Shown: one piece after another, positions 26,807 through 37,312 of the stretch | Layout: every line of letters begins with the position of its first letter | Position numbering within the stretch: the stretch's first letter is position 1 | Assembly: GCF_016405855.1 (NCBI RefSeq) | Contig: NZ_JAEFCA010000004.1 | Coordinates: forward strand, 220,075 to 284,074 | DNA length: 64,000 bases | DNA from: Flavobacterium sp. IB48 | GTDB taxonomy: Bacteria; Bacteroidota; Bacteroidia; Flavobacteriales; Flavobacteriaceae | Direction of reading: 5' to 3' | The notes under the pieces: model-generated | Told to the model about the DNA's origin: nothing | Database searches by the model: none | The model's input: only the letters and a program-made list of their open reading frames with translations | Program-made: the position numbers and the translations under genes

Positions 26807-26955
26807 TTGTCTAAAAAAGTTTCTGTTTTTCAATAGATTAAAATTAAAAGTTTTGGTAATCGATTAAAATTTATTTCCAATTTGACTTTCGTTGAAATAA
26901 AAGTTAAACACTGAAATTTTAGGATGCAAAATGTAGGAAAGCAGAAAATAATATT

Positions 26956-26963
26956 TAGTTTTG
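26956..26963 (+). promoter_or_regulatory. Putative -7 box TAGTTTTG for the second asnB-like gene
   Basis: TAGTTTTG matches TAnnTTTG, 85 bp before the ATG at 27049. No exact TTG lies at the -33 distance. It suggests the second copy has its own promoter. Confidence 0.35.
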
Positions 26964-27048
26964 CTTTTAAGCGGAAATTTTAATGATTTTTTAATGTATA
27001 GCTTATTTGAGGCTGGTACATCAGAATAAAAATAAAAAATAAAATAGT

Positions 27049-28662
27049 ATGTCTGGATTGTTAGCCGTTATTGGCAAAGGAAAAGACCCCAAGCTTGTAA
27101 AAGAACTTTCTGAGAGAATGTCACATCGCGGACCTGATGAGAGCGATATTCATATTATGGAAAATGGCAGTATACTTTGTCATGAAAGCCTTTCTATAAT
27201 TGATCTTAATTCGGGAAAACAGCCTATTCAAGGAACTGATAAAGCATGGATGGTACATGATGGTGAAATTTATAATTATCAAGAACTTAAAGACACGGTT
27301 TTAAAGAATCATACTTTTAGAACAGAATCTGATTCTGAAGTAATTGTACATCTTTATGAAGAATTCGGATATGATTTTTGCAATAAATTGGATGGAGATT
27401 TTGCTTTTGTGGTTGTAGATGGCGATAAATATATTGCAGGTCGTGACCCGATTGGAGTAAAACCTTTGTATTATGGTTTGGATGAAAGAGGACGAATTTA
27501 TTTTTCGTCAGAAATGAAATCTATTGCAGACCAGTGCAAGTCGTTTTCTACTTTTCCTCCAGGACATTATTATACGGCAAAAACAGGTTTTGTAAAATAC
27601 TATCGTCCAGAATACGAAGATCATAAAAACGCAACTCATGCATTAGATTTAGGTTTGATTCGTGAAAGTTTGATTCAAGCTACAAATAAGCGATTATTAG
27701 GCAATGTGCCTTTAGGGACTGTTTTGTCAGGAGGTTTAGATACTTCGTTGATTTCTTCTATTGCTTCTCGATTGCTGAAAGAAAAAGGACAAAAACTCCA
27801 TTCGTTTTCTATCGGATTAGATGCCGAAGCGCCAGATAATATAGCAGCAAGAAAAGCCGCAGAATTTTTAGGAACAGAACATCACGAGATTCATTTTTCT
27901 GTAGAAGAAGGAGTGAAAGTTTTAGAAAAAGTAATTTATCATATCGAAACTTATGATATTATTTCTGTACGTTCTGGTGTTCCAATGTTTTTGCTTTCTA
28001 AAGCAATTGCAAGTCAAGGAATAAAAGTAATCTTGTCGGGCGAAGGAGCCGATGAGGTTTTTGGAGGGCATTTGTATTTTAGAAATGCGCCATCAGAAGA
28101 AGAATTTCAAGATGAAACGATAGAAAGAGTTCAAAAGTTATTTACAGCTGATTTACTTCGTGCAGATAAAACGACAATGGCAAATGGTTTAGAAGTTCGT
28201 ATTCCATTTTTGGATACAGAATTTTTAGATGTTGCCATTCGAATAAAAACAGAAGAAAAACAGCCAAAAACTTATGATGGCGTTGAGAAATACATTCTAA
28301 GAAAAGCTTTTGACACTGAAGACGCTTATTTGCCTTCAGAAGTTTTATGGCGACAAAAAGAGCAATTTTCTGATGGAGTAGGATATAAATGGGTAGATGA
28401 ATTAATCGAATATTGTGCTTCGCAAGTTACAGATGAGCAATTAGCTGGAGCAAGTGCAGAATTTCCATACAACTCGCCAACGACGAAAGAAGCGTACTTG
28501 TACAGGTCGATTTTTCATAAATTCTATCCACAGGTCAGCGCGGCGCAAACGGTTCGTAAATGGATTCCGAAATGGCAAGAAAACCTCGATCCGAGCGGAC
28601 GAGCAAATGCAGCCCATTTAAATGGAAATTTTGAACCTGTAAAAACTACTGTTATCGCTTAA
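27049..28662 (+). CDS. Asparagine-synthetase-like protein with inactivated glutaminase site
   Basis: A 537-residue paralogue of the upstream asnB. The synthetase half is intact: PP-loop VLSGGLDTSL, ILSGEGADEVFGGHLYFRNA and EVRIPFLDTEFLD. The glutaminase half is altered at two key positions. The second residue is Ser in place of the catalytic Cys (MSGLLAVIG; TCT, one base from TGT), and the oxyanion Asn is Asp (D71 in MVHDGEIYN). RGPD and TESDSEV remain. The protein therefore probably cannot release ammonia from glutamine by the normal Cys mechanism. It may use free ammonia, another nucleophile, or catalyse another ATP-dependent amide synthesis. The reading frame is undamaged, so this is not a pseudogene. 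Confidence 0.9.
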   Translation: MSGLLAVIGKGKDPKLVKELSERMSHRGPDESDIHIMENGSILCHESLSIIDLNSGKQPIQGTDKAWMVHDGEIYNYQELKDTVLKNHTFRTESDSEVIVHLYEEFGYDFCNKLDGDFAFVVVDGDKYIAGRDPIGVKPLYYGLDERGRIYFSSEMKSIADQCKSFSTFPPGHYYTAKTGFVKYYRPEYEDHKNATHALDLGLIRESLIQATNKRLLGNVPLGTVLSGGLDTSLISSIASRLLKEKGQKLHSFSIGLDAEAPDNIAARKAAEFLGTEHHEIHFSVEEGVKVLEKVIYHIETYDIISVRSGVPMFLLSKAIASQGIKVILSGEGADEVFGGHLYFRNAPSEEEFQDETIERVQKLFTADLLRADKTTMANGLEVRIPFLDTEFLDVAIRIKTEEKQPKTYDGVEKYILRKAFDTEDAYLPSEVLWRQKEQFSDGVGYKWVDELIEYCASQVTDEQLAGASAEFPYNSPTTKEAYLYRSIFHKFYPQVSAAQTVRKWIPKWQENLDPSGRANAAHLNGNFEPVKTTVIA

Positions 28663-28670
28663 AAGATGAA

Positions 28671-28860
28671 ATTCCAAAATTTTTAAATTCCAAATTCCAA
28701 GTTGGATTCCGTTATAGAAAACCGAAATGCATTAAATGTATTTCGGTTTTTTAATTTTAATGTCTTAGGGAAATTTTAAAATTTTGATTCGGTATTTCAG
28801 ATTTGGGATTTGGAGTTTGAGATTTTCAAAATTGGAATTTGGTATTTAAAATTTTGGAAT
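28671..28860. repeat. Long inverted repeat in the gap before gyrB
   Basis: Arms 28671-28700 and 28832-28860 are near-exact reverse complements, about 29-30 bp with one indel and one mismatch (word ATTCCAAAATTTT plus CCAAATTCCAA). Between them lie the terminator and further TTTGGGATTTGG-type words. No gene lies in the 364-bp gap 28663-29026. Confidence 0.8.
28718..28752 (+). terminator. Terminator after the asnB paralogue
   Basis: AAAACCGAAATGCA (28718-28731) pairs with 28737-28750 with one G-U pair and a five-base loop, ending in a T-run. Confidence 0.8.
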
Positions 28861-28980
28861 TTTCAAAAAAAATTGAATTTAAATTCATTTTTGGGTTTAT
28901 TTTTTAGTTTTTCAGACAATTGTGTTGATAACTTAAGTGCTTTAAGTCGTAATTTACTGGGTATATAGCTCGCGTTTTTA

Positions 28981-28988
28981 TATATTTG
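28981..28988 (+). promoter_or_regulatory. -7 box TATATTTG of gyrB
   Basis: TATATTTG matches the Bacteroidota -7 consensus and lies 38 bp before the gyrB ATG. The -33 position holds no exact TTG. Confidence 0.5.
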
Positions 28989-28996
28989 CGTGTTAG

Positions 28997-30967
<1,971 letters not shown>

Positions 30968-30986
30968 AATGAAAAATTAATAATTT

Positions 30987-31037
30987 CAATTCGTTTAATT
31001 GTTTAAATTTACTAGACAATTAAACGAATTGTCTTTT
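30987..31037 (+). terminator. Terminator between gyrB and mdh
   Basis: A 16-bp perfect stem (30987-31002 with 31016-31031) with a 13-base loop is followed by CTTTTT. It is 19 bp after the gyrB stop. Confidence 0.85.
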
Positions 31038-31077
31038 TAAAGAATAGACAAAATTAATAACCGATAAAGTAAAAAAT

Positions 31078-32013
31078 ATGAAAGTTACCATTGTAGGAGC
31101 AGGAAATGTTGGAGCTACATGTGCAGATGTTATTTCTTATAGAGGAATTGCTAGCGAAGTAGTATTGTTGGATATTAAAGAAGGTTTTGCCGAAGGTAAA
31201 GCATTGGATATTACACAATGTGCGACAAATACTGGTTTTAATACTAAAGTATCTGGCGTTACCAACGATTATTCTAAAACTGCAGGAAGCGATGTAGTAG
31301 TAATTACATCAGGAATTCCGAGAAAACCGGGAATGACGAGAGAAGAATTAATTGGTATCAATGCAGGAATTGTGAAAACAGTTGCTGAGAATGTGCTAAA
31401 GTATTCTCCTGATACAATTATTGTTGTAGTTTCCAACCCAATGGATACTATGACCTATTTAGCTTTAAAAGCTACAGGTCTTCCAAAAAACAGAATTATA
31501 GGTATGGGTGGAGCTTTAGATAGTTCTCGTTTTAGAACGTACCTTTCATTAGCTTTAGACAAACCAGCAAATGATATTTCGGCAATGGTAATTGGAGGTC
31601 ATGGAGATACTACTATGATTCCGTTAACGCGTTTGGCTTCTTATAACGGAATTCCTGTATCACAGTTTCTTTCAGAAGGAGTATTGCAAAAAGTTGCCGC
31701 AGATACAATGGTAGGAGGAGCGACGCTTACAGGTCTTCTAGGGACTTCTGCTTGGTACGCGCCAGGAGCTTCTGTGGCATATTTAGTTGATAGTATTTTG
31801 AACGATCAGAAAAAAATGATTGCATGTTCTGTTTTTGTAGAAGGAGAATATGGTCAAAATGATATCTGTATAGGAGTGCCTTGTATAATTGGTAAAAACG
31901 GTGTAGAAGAAATTCTAGATATAAACTTAAACGATCAGGAAAAGGCTTTATTTGCGAAAAGTGCAGATGCAGTTCGTAGTATGAATGATGCCCTAAAAAC
32001 GATTTTAGTATAA
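31078..32013 (+). CDS. mdh: Malate dehydrogenase
   Basis: A 311-residue LDH-like malate dehydrogenase of the TCA cycle (malate + NAD+ to oxaloacetate). It has the Rossmann motif VGAGNVGATCAD, NAD-specific Asp in VVLLDIKEG, substrate-binding Arg residues in RKPGMTREE, SNPMDTMTY, and the catalytic His in GGHGDTTM. The substrate loop with arginine favours malate over lactate. It lies 110 bp after gyrB behind a terminator and ends at a strong terminator, so it is likely monocistronic. Confidence 0.95.
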   Translation: MKVTIVGAGNVGATCADVISYRGIASEVVLLDIKEGFAEGKALDITQCATNTGFNTKVSGVTNDYSKTAGSDVVVITSGIPRKPGMTREELIGINAGIVKTVAENVLKYSPDTIIVVVSNPMDTMTYLALKATGLPKNRIIGMGGALDSSRFRTYLSLALDKPANDISAMVIGGHGDTTMIPLTRLASYNGIPVSQFLSEGVLQKVAADTMVGGATLTGLLGTSAWYAPGASVAYLVDSILNDQKKMIACSVFVEGEYGQNDICIGVPCIIGKNGVEEILDINLNDQEKALFAKSADAVRSMNDALKTILV

Positions 32014-32035
32014 TAAAAACGGCAAAAAAGAAAAG

Positions 32036-32062
32036 AAGCTGCACTTTTGCAGCTTTTTTTTT
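32036..32062 (+). terminator. Terminator after mdh
   Basis: AAGCTGCA (32036-32043) pairs with TGCAGCTT (32048-32055) with loop CTTT and an eight-to-nine-base T-tract. It is a textbook intrinsic terminator 22 bp after the stop. Confidence 0.92.
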
Positions 32063-32082
32063 GAGATTAATTAATAAATAAA

Positions 32083-32113
32083 TTGGTTAATATTTTCGTT
32101 AATTATATATTTG
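32083..32113 (+). promoter_or_regulatory. Promoter of secDF (TTG-N20-TATATTTG)
   Basis: TTG at 32083-32085 and TATATTTG at 32106-32113 are separated by 20 bp, a good match to the Bacteroidota promoter. The predicted leader is about 120 nt, which is long enough to hold a leader ORF and a hairpin. Confidence 0.65.
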
Positions 32114-32151
32114 CTCGGTTTAAAAAAAAATTGGTAATTCGTGATCTCGTA

Positions 32152-32206
32152 TTTTTGTTTTAAAAAATCATGTCAGGGCTTATTTTATGGGACTTTAAAA
32201 CAAAAA
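32152..32206 (+). promoter_or_regulatory. Hairpin in the secDF leader
   Basis: TTTTTGTTTTAAA (32152-32164) is the exact reverse complement of 32194-32206, leaving a 29-base loop that contains the leader ORF start. Translation of that ORF would open the stem, so it could be a regulatory switch. The stem is AT-rich and weak. Confidence 0.4.
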
Positions 32207-32226
32207 CAAAAATAAAACATAATTAA
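32170..32226 (+). CDS. Possible 18-residue leader peptide before secDF
   Basis: ATG at 32170 opens an 18-codon frame, MSGLILWDFKTKTKIKHN, ending TAA at 32226, 12 bp before the secDF ATG. The second half is basic and nearly all Lys, Thr and Ile. Leader peptides control secretion genes in other bacteria (SecM for secA, VemP for secDF), but those are longer and carry export signals; this one does not. It may be a chance frame; the position is the only strong argument. Confidence 0.25.
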   Translation: MSGLILWDFKTKTKIKHN

Positions 32227-32238
32227 TTTTTAGTAATA

Positions 32239-35229
32239 ATGCAGAATAAAGGACTTATTAAATTTTTCGCAATTCTATTTGCATTGGTAAGTATTTACCA
32301 ACTATCATTCACTTTTGTGGCAAATGGTGTCAAAAGTGAAGCCAAAGCTTTTGCAGGAGATAATCCTGATAAGGAGCTGAAATATTTAGATTCTATTGGT
32401 AAAGAAAAAGTATTAAATCTTGGTTTTACTGATTTCACTTACAATGAAGTGAAAAACAAACAACTTAATAAAGGTCTTGACTTAGAAGGAGGAATCAACG
32501 TAATTCTTCAAATTTCTATTAAAGATGTATTAAAAGGTTTGGCTAATAATTCTAAAAATCCAGTTTTTAATAAATCATTAGCTGATGCATCTGCAAATTT
32601 AGAAGGAAACAAAACGTATTTAAATAAGTTTTTTGAAGCTTTTGAAGCAAATTCAAAAGGATCTGTGAAATTAGCGTCTCCAGATATTTTCGCTAACAGA
32701 AGCCTTCAAGGTGATGGTGGTGTAGATTTTCAAATGTCTGACGCGCAGGTTCAAAAAGTTATCAAAAGAAAAGTTGATGAGTCTGTAGAAAGTGCTTTTA
32801 AAGTATTAAGAGAGCGTATCGACAAATTCGGTGTTACACAGCCAAACATCCAGAAATTAGGAGAAACAGGAAGAATCTTAGTAGAGCTTCCAGGTGCTAA
32901 GGATGTTGATAGAATTAAAAAATTATTAGGTGGAAAAGCTCAATTAGAGTTTTGGGAAACTTATAAAATTGAAGAAATTGGTAATTTCTTAGTATCAGCA
33001 AACGAAGCTTTAAAGAAAACTGAAGTTAAGAAAACTGAAACTAAAACAGTTGCTAAAGATTCATTAAATGCATTATTAACAGATGCTAAAGATTCTTCAG
33101 ATGTTAAAAAAGGAAACAATCCTTTATTTGATAAAATAGTTAGTAATGGTGGTGGGCCAGTTTTAGGTTATTTTGCTCCTAAAGATACAGCTGCTATCAA
33201 TGATTATTTCAAAAGACCAGAAATTAGAGTATTATTGGCTGCTGACCAACACTATGCAAAATTTGTATGGAGTAAGCCAACAACTATAAAAGATCCAAAA
33301 GCTAAAGATGTAAAAAGCGCAGCTGATGTTGAAGTTGTAGAATTATACGCTTTAAAAGGAAACAGAGACAATACTCCAGCAATGAGCGGTGGTGTTGTAA
33401 CTGATGCAAAAGATACTTTTGACCAAATGGGTAAACCAGCAGTTTCTATGCAAATGAACAGCCAAGGTGCTAAAGTTTGGGAAGAATTGACAGGAAGAGC
33501 ATTTGCTCAAAAAAGTTACATTGCTATTGTATTAGATGATATCGTATATTCTGCTCCAGGTGTAACAAGCGGTCCTATTGCTGGAGGAAGATCTGAGATT
33601 ACAGGTTCATTTGATGTAGCTGAAACTAAAGATTTAGCTAACGTATTAAATGCAGGTAAATTACCAGCTTCTGCAGATATTATTCAGTCAACGGTTGTAG
33701 GTCCATCTTTAGGACAAGCAGCTATCGATGCAGGTACAATTTCTTCTGTATTAGGTTTCTTATTAGTTTGTGTTTGGATGGTATTCTATTATGGTAAAGC
33801 AGGTTGGTATGCAAACCTTGCATTATTATTAAACTTACTATTCTTATTCGGAATTATGGCAAGTTTTGGTTTTGTATTAACATTACCAGGTATTGCAGGT
33901 ATCGTATTAACATTAGGTACTGCGGTAGATGCTAACATTATTATTTACGAAAGAGCGAAAGAAGAATTACGTGAAGGAAAATCTCTTTCTGAAGCTGTTC
34001 AAGCTTCTTACGGATGGCATGGTGCAATGCGTTCTATTATTGATGCTAACGTTACTCACGTTTTAACTGGAGCGATCTTATTTATTTTCGGAACAGGTCC
34101 TATTAAAGGTTTCGCTTTAACATTATTAATTGGTATCGTAACTTCATTGTTTACATCAATCTTTATTGCTAGAATCTTTATTGACAGAAATATTGCTGGA
34201 AAAGCTGATTTAACTTTCTGTACAAATATTACTAAAAACTGGTTTACAAACTTCCATTTTGACTTTATTAAAGTTAAGAAATTCACTTATATCTTCTCTT
34301 CTATTGTAACAGTAGTAAGTTTAGTTTCTATCTTCTTCGTTAACGGATTAGATGAAGGTGTTGATTTTGTTGGAGGAAGAACTTTCCAAGTTAAATTCGA
34401 AAAACCAGTTGATGCAACTGCAGTTTCAGATGAATTATCTGCTGCTTTCGGTACTCCAGTTGAAGCTAAAATTTTAGGTGATGATGATCAATTGAAAATC
34501 ACAACTAAATACAAAATTAAAGAAGATGGAGTAGCTATTGATGAAGAAGTAAATCAGAAATTATATGCTGGATTACAGAAATACTTCCCAAATACAACTT
34601 ACGATAAATTCATCAACTCATTTGATGGTAAGAAAGTTGGTGTTTTACAAGCTTCTAAAGTTGGTGCTTCTATCTCTGAGGATATCAAAACTAACTCTTA
34701 CTGGGCGGTTCTTGGTGCAATGGCAGTTATTTTCTTATACTTAATGGTATCTTTCCGTAAATGGCAATATTCTTTAGGTGCGATTGCAGCTGTTGCTCAC
34801 GACGTAATCTTTGTATTAGGAATTTATTCATTATGTTACAAATTCATGCCATTCCACATGGAAATGGATCAACACTTTATCGCTGCGATCTTAACTGTAA
34901 TTGGTTACTCTATGAACGATACTGTAATCGTATTTGACAGGGTGAGAGAGTTTATCATCGGAAACCGTAAAGGAAGTTTCGAAGATATCGTAAACGCTTC
35001 TATTAATACTACATTATCTAGAACATTGAATACTTCATTAATGATGATTATCGTACTATTAACGATGTTTATCTTCGGTGGAGAGTCTATCAGAGGATTT
35101 ATCTTCGCAATGTTAATCGGTATTATTGTGGGTACTTACTCTTCATTATTTATCGCTACGCCAGTATTGGTTGATACGATTTCTAGTGATGAGAAACACA
35201 CAATCGAAGACAAACACAATAAAGCATAA
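32239..35229 (+). CDS. secDF: Protein translocase SecDF (fused)
   Basis: A 996-residue fusion of SecD and SecF, the proton-driven accessory of the SecYEG translocon. The SecD half has an N-terminal helix, the long periplasmic P1 domain (VDESVESAFKVLRERIDKFG, PAVSMQMNSQGAKVWEEL), and the membrane motif GTAVDANIIIYERAKEELR. The SecF half starts near residue 690 (DGLDEGVDFVGGRTFQVKF) and carries VIGYSMNDTVIVFDRVRE. Twelve helices can be drawn. Fusion is usual in Bacteroidota. An insertion of about 75 residues (roughly 259-335) in P1 is Lys/Asp-rich. It has its own promoter and terminator, so it is monocistronic apart from a possible leader ORF. Confidence 0.95.
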   Translation: MQNKGLIKFFAILFALVSIYQLSFTFVANGVKSEAKAFAGDNPDKELKYLDSIGKEKVLNLGFTDFTYNEVKNKQLNKGLDLEGGINVILQISIKDVLKGLANNSKNPVFNKSLADASANLEGNKTYLNKFFEAFEANSKGSVKLASPDIFANRSLQGDGGVDFQMSDAQVQKVIKRKVDESVESAFKVLRERIDKFGVTQPNIQKLGETGRILVELPGAKDVDRIKKLLGGKAQLEFWETYKIEEIGNFLVSANEALKKTEVKKTETKTVAKDSLNALLTDAKDSSDVKKGNNPLFDKIVSNGGGPVLGYFAPKDTAAINDYFKRPEIRVLLAADQHYAKFVWSKPTTIKDPKAKDVKSAADVEVVELYALKGNRDNTPAMSGGVVTDAKDTFDQMGKPAVSMQMNSQGAKVWEELTGRAFAQKSYIAIVLDDIVYSAPGVTSGPIAGGRSEITGSFDVAETKDLANVLNAGKLPASADIIQSTVVGPSLGQAAIDAGTISSVLGFLLVCVWMVFYYGKAGWYANLALLLNLLFLFGIMASFGFVLTLPGIAGIVLTLGTAVDANIIIYERAKEELREGKSLSEAVQASYGWHGAMRSIIDANVTHVLTGAILFIFGTGPIKGFALTLLIGIVTSLFTSIFIARIFIDRNIAGKADLTFCTNITKNWFTNFHFDFIKVKKFTYIFSSIVTVVSLVSIFFVNGLDEGVDFVGGRTFQVKFEKPVDATAVSDELSAAFGTPVEAKILGDDDQLKITTKYKIKEDGVAIDEEVNQKLYAGLQKYFPNTTYDKFINSFDGKKVGVLQASKVGASISEDIKTNSYWAVLGAMAVIFLYLMVSFRKWQYSLGAIAAVAHDVIFVLGIYSLCYKFMPFHMEMDQHFIAAILTVIGYSMNDTVIVFDRVREFIIGNRKGSFEDIVNASINTTLSRTLNTSLMMIIVLLTMFIFGGESIRGFIFAMLIGIIVGTYSSLFIATPVLVDTISSDEKHTIEDKHNKA

Positions 35230-35248
35230 TTATTGCTCTAGTTATATG

Positions 35249-35280
35249 AAAAGATCCAGTGAAAGCTGGATCTTTTTTTT
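35249..35280 (+). terminator. Terminator after secDF
   Basis: AAAAGATCCAG (35249-35259) pairs with 35266-35276 with loop TGAAAG, followed by T-run. It lies 19 bp after the stop. Confidence 0.92.
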
Positions 35281-35312
35281 GTGCTATATTTAAAAGAATT
35301 TTAGAATGATTT

Positions 35313-35924
35313 ATGACAAGAAAATTACTTTTAGTCTTATTGTTTCTTATGGCTGTAGAAATGAACGCACAGAAAGGTGAATCAAATTTTTCCTTAGGTT
35401 TTAATTATGGTTTTGGAAGTGAATTCAGTAATAGAAACTACATGTTTACCAATCAATTTTACAAAGTTCAGCTATATTATAGATTAAAAGAAACAAAGCA
35501 CTTTCAATATCAGATTTTAGTTCAGCCTGAGATTAATTTTGCTGAACATCAACTATTGAACTTTTATTTTGTTAAACCTGATACGCCCAATTATCAGCAA
35601 AAAAGAGACGAATTTACACGATTAAAAGATATTCGCGAATATGTGCTTAATTGTGGTTTTCTAGTGCGTAAACCTATTGGTAAAACATGTTCGTTTTATG
35701 TTTTGGGAAGTATTGGTCCGATGATTACAGATACAGAAACCGAGCGAATGTCTAAAGGTTTTGCTTTTGCTGATGTTTTAGCAGTTGGTTTTGCCGCAAG
35801 CTATGATAAATTTAAGTTTGATATTCGTCCTAGTGTAAGACATGTTTCTAATGCTGGATTAGGAAGCAGTAATGCAGGATATAATACAAAGAATATCGAA
35901 TTTGGTATTTCCTGTCAGCTATAA
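35313..35924 (+). CDS. PagL-like lipid A deacylase / acyloxyacyl hydrolase family barrel
   Basis: A 203-residue exported protein (signal peptide KLLLVLLFLMAVEMNAQ) with an eight-stranded-barrel pattern. Residues 176-180 read RHVSN, the His-x-Ser motif in which His and Ser are the catalytic pair of PagL-type outer-membrane lipid A 3-O-deacylases, and Glu196 could complete the triad. PagL removes an acyl chain from lipid A in the outer leaflet. Assignment rests on the motif, length and C-terminal position. It is convergent with lgt. Confidence 0.75.
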   Translation: MTRKLLLVLLFLMAVEMNAQKGESNFSLGFNYGFGSEFSNRNYMFTNQFYKVQLYYRLKETKHFQYQILVQPEINFAEHQLLNFYFVKPDTPNYQQKRDEFTRLKDIREYVLNCGFLVRKPIGKTCSFYVLGSIGPMITDTETERMSKGFAFADVLAVGFAASYDKFKFDIRPSVRHVSNAGLGSSNAGYNTKNIEFGISCQL

Positions 35925-35930
35925 AAAGAA

Positions 35931-35957
35931 AATGCCCAATACGTGATATTAGGCATT
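35931..35957. terminator. Bidirectional terminator between the PagL-like gene and lgt
   Basis: AATGCC (35931-35936) pairs with GGCATT (35952-35957), with four more A-T pairs inside after one mismatch. A/T tracts lie on both sides. It serves two convergent genes, 6 bp after the first stop. Confidence 0.7.
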
Positions 35958-35976
35958 CTTTATTTATATTGAAAAT

Positions 35977-36909
35977 TTATGACTCTGCTAAAGGATTTCT
36001 TTGCGCTCTAATGATAAAGAAAAGCCCTATAATGATAAAAGGTATACTTAACCATTGTCCTGTTGAGAATAAGCCTAATTCGCTTTCGAAACCGCCTTGG
36101 CTTTCTTTTACAAATTCGACAACGAAACGAACAACAAATAAAAGCACTAAAAATAATCCGAATAAAAGACCAGATTTAAGTCTTGCATTTGTTCTCCAGT
36201 ATAAAAAGAATAAAATAGCAAATACAAAAACATAACAGAATGCTTCATATAATTGTGTAGGATGTCTTGAAGGAACTTCTGCTAATAATGTTGCAAATTT
36301 TGGATCTGTTGCAATTGCATTGTAAGCTTCTTTAGGGTCTGCAATTCCGGTTTTTTGTACTGCTTCGGCTTTGCTAAATGTATCGTGAAGAAAACGGATT
36401 CCAAAAGCAGATGAAGTTTCGTGACCTATAATTTCAGAATTAAAGAAATTTCCTAAACGTACAAAAATAGCGCCACTTGCAACAGGTATTACAACGCGGT
36501 CTAAGATCCATAGTAAAGAACGTTTTAGTATTTTTTTGCTGTAGTAATACATTGCAATAATAATCGCAATTGCAGCCCCATGACTTGCTAATCCTTGGAA
36601 ACCTGTAAATTGAAATTCAGGTTCGAATTTAAACGGAAGGAAAATTTCTAAAATGTGATTTCTAAAATATTCCCAATCGTAAAAGAAGACATGACCTAAA
36701 CGCGCTCCAATTAAAGTTGCAAGAACTGTCCAAACAAATAAAGAATCTAGTTTTTCAATCGATTCGTTTTCTCTTTCGAAAATCTTTTTCATTAGGAACC
36801 ATCCTAAACCAAAAGCAATTACAAACATTAAGCTGTAATAGCGAATCATAAAAAATCCTAAGTTGATTCCCTCAGAAGGATTCCAAACTAAATTTAAGGC
36901 GTGTGTCAT
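35977..36909 (-). CDS. lgt: Prolipoprotein diacylglyceryl transferase
   Basis: A 310-residue inner-membrane enzyme with about seven helices. It attaches diacylglycerol to the lipobox Cys of lipoproteins, such as the lipoproteins encoded in this window. Family motifs include LGWFLMKKIFE, the ARLGHVFFYDWEYF segment, the essential His in GLASHGAAIAI, RLGNFFNSEIIGHET and RHPTQLYEA. The family signature usually reads HGG, where this protein has HGA. It shares the minus strand with yidD and cysS, with 63 bp to yidD. Confidence 0.93.
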   Translation of the reverse strand: MTHALNLVWNPSEGINLGFFMIRYYSLMFVIAFGLGWFLMKKIFERENESIEKLDSLFVWTVLATLIGARLGHVFFYDWEYFRNHILEIFLPFKFEPEFQFTGFQGLASHGAAIAIIIAMYYYSKKILKRSLLWILDRVVIPVASGAIFVRLGNFFNSEIIGHETSSAFGIRFLHDTFSKAEAVQKTGIADPKEAYNAIATDPKFATLLAEVPSRHPTQLYEAFCYVFVFAILFFLYWRTNARLKSGLLFGLFLVLLFVVRFVVEFVKESQGGFESELGLFSTGQWLSIPFIIIGLFFIIRAQRNPLAES

Positions 36910-36972
36910 GTATAAATGTTTTATATAGCTGTAAAAATAAATATTTAATGTAAAGTGCCGCTTTCTAAAAGG

Positions 36973-37221
36973 TTAATGTTTGTGATTGCATTTTTTTTCA
37001 GGAACAGGATCGTAACCGCTTCTTCCCCAAGGGTGACAGCTTAAGATGCGTTTAATGCCTAAAAAACCGCCATAGAACAATCCGTGAATTTGCAGCGCTT
37101 GAATCATGTAAGTCGAACAAGTCGGCTCAAATCTGCAGGCAGCTGGCGTAAACGGCGAAATAGCAGTCTGATAAAAACGGACTAACAATACAAACGGATA
37201 TATTAAAATTTTTGAAAACAT
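36973..37221 (-). CDS. yidD: Membrane protein insertion efficiency factor YidD
   Basis: An 82-residue protein with the YidD core: [57 protein letters not shown]. An amphipathic N-terminal helix places it on the membrane. YidD supports insertion of proteins by YidC; usually it sits between rnpA and yidC, but here it is next to lgt. The length is standard. Confidence 0.95.
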   Translation of the reverse strand: MFSKILIYPFVLLVRFYQTAISPFTPAACRFEPTCSTYMIQALQIHGLFYGGFLGIKRILSCHPWGRSGYDPVPEKKCNHKH

Positions 37222-37240
37222 ATTTTTTTGTATCAGTTAG

Positions 37241-37303
37241 TTTAGTATTCAGTGTTCAGTCAGTATAAAGTTTGAAACTGAATACTAAAAAACTGAACAC
37301 TGA
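37241..37303. repeat. Two overlapping hairpin options between cysS and yidD
   Basis: TAGTATTCAGT (37243-37253) pairs with 37277-37287, and the overlapping CAGTGTTCAGT (37250-37260) pairs with 37292-37302. The two stems share bases and cannot form together fully. The words are of the intergenic repeat type of this genome. Confidence 0.7.
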
Positions 37304-37312
37304 TCACTTTTT

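Noticed and set aside
25065..28662. The second asnB as a pseudogene
   Set aside because: The frame is open over 537 codons and the synthetase half is fully conserved; only the glutaminase residues are changed.
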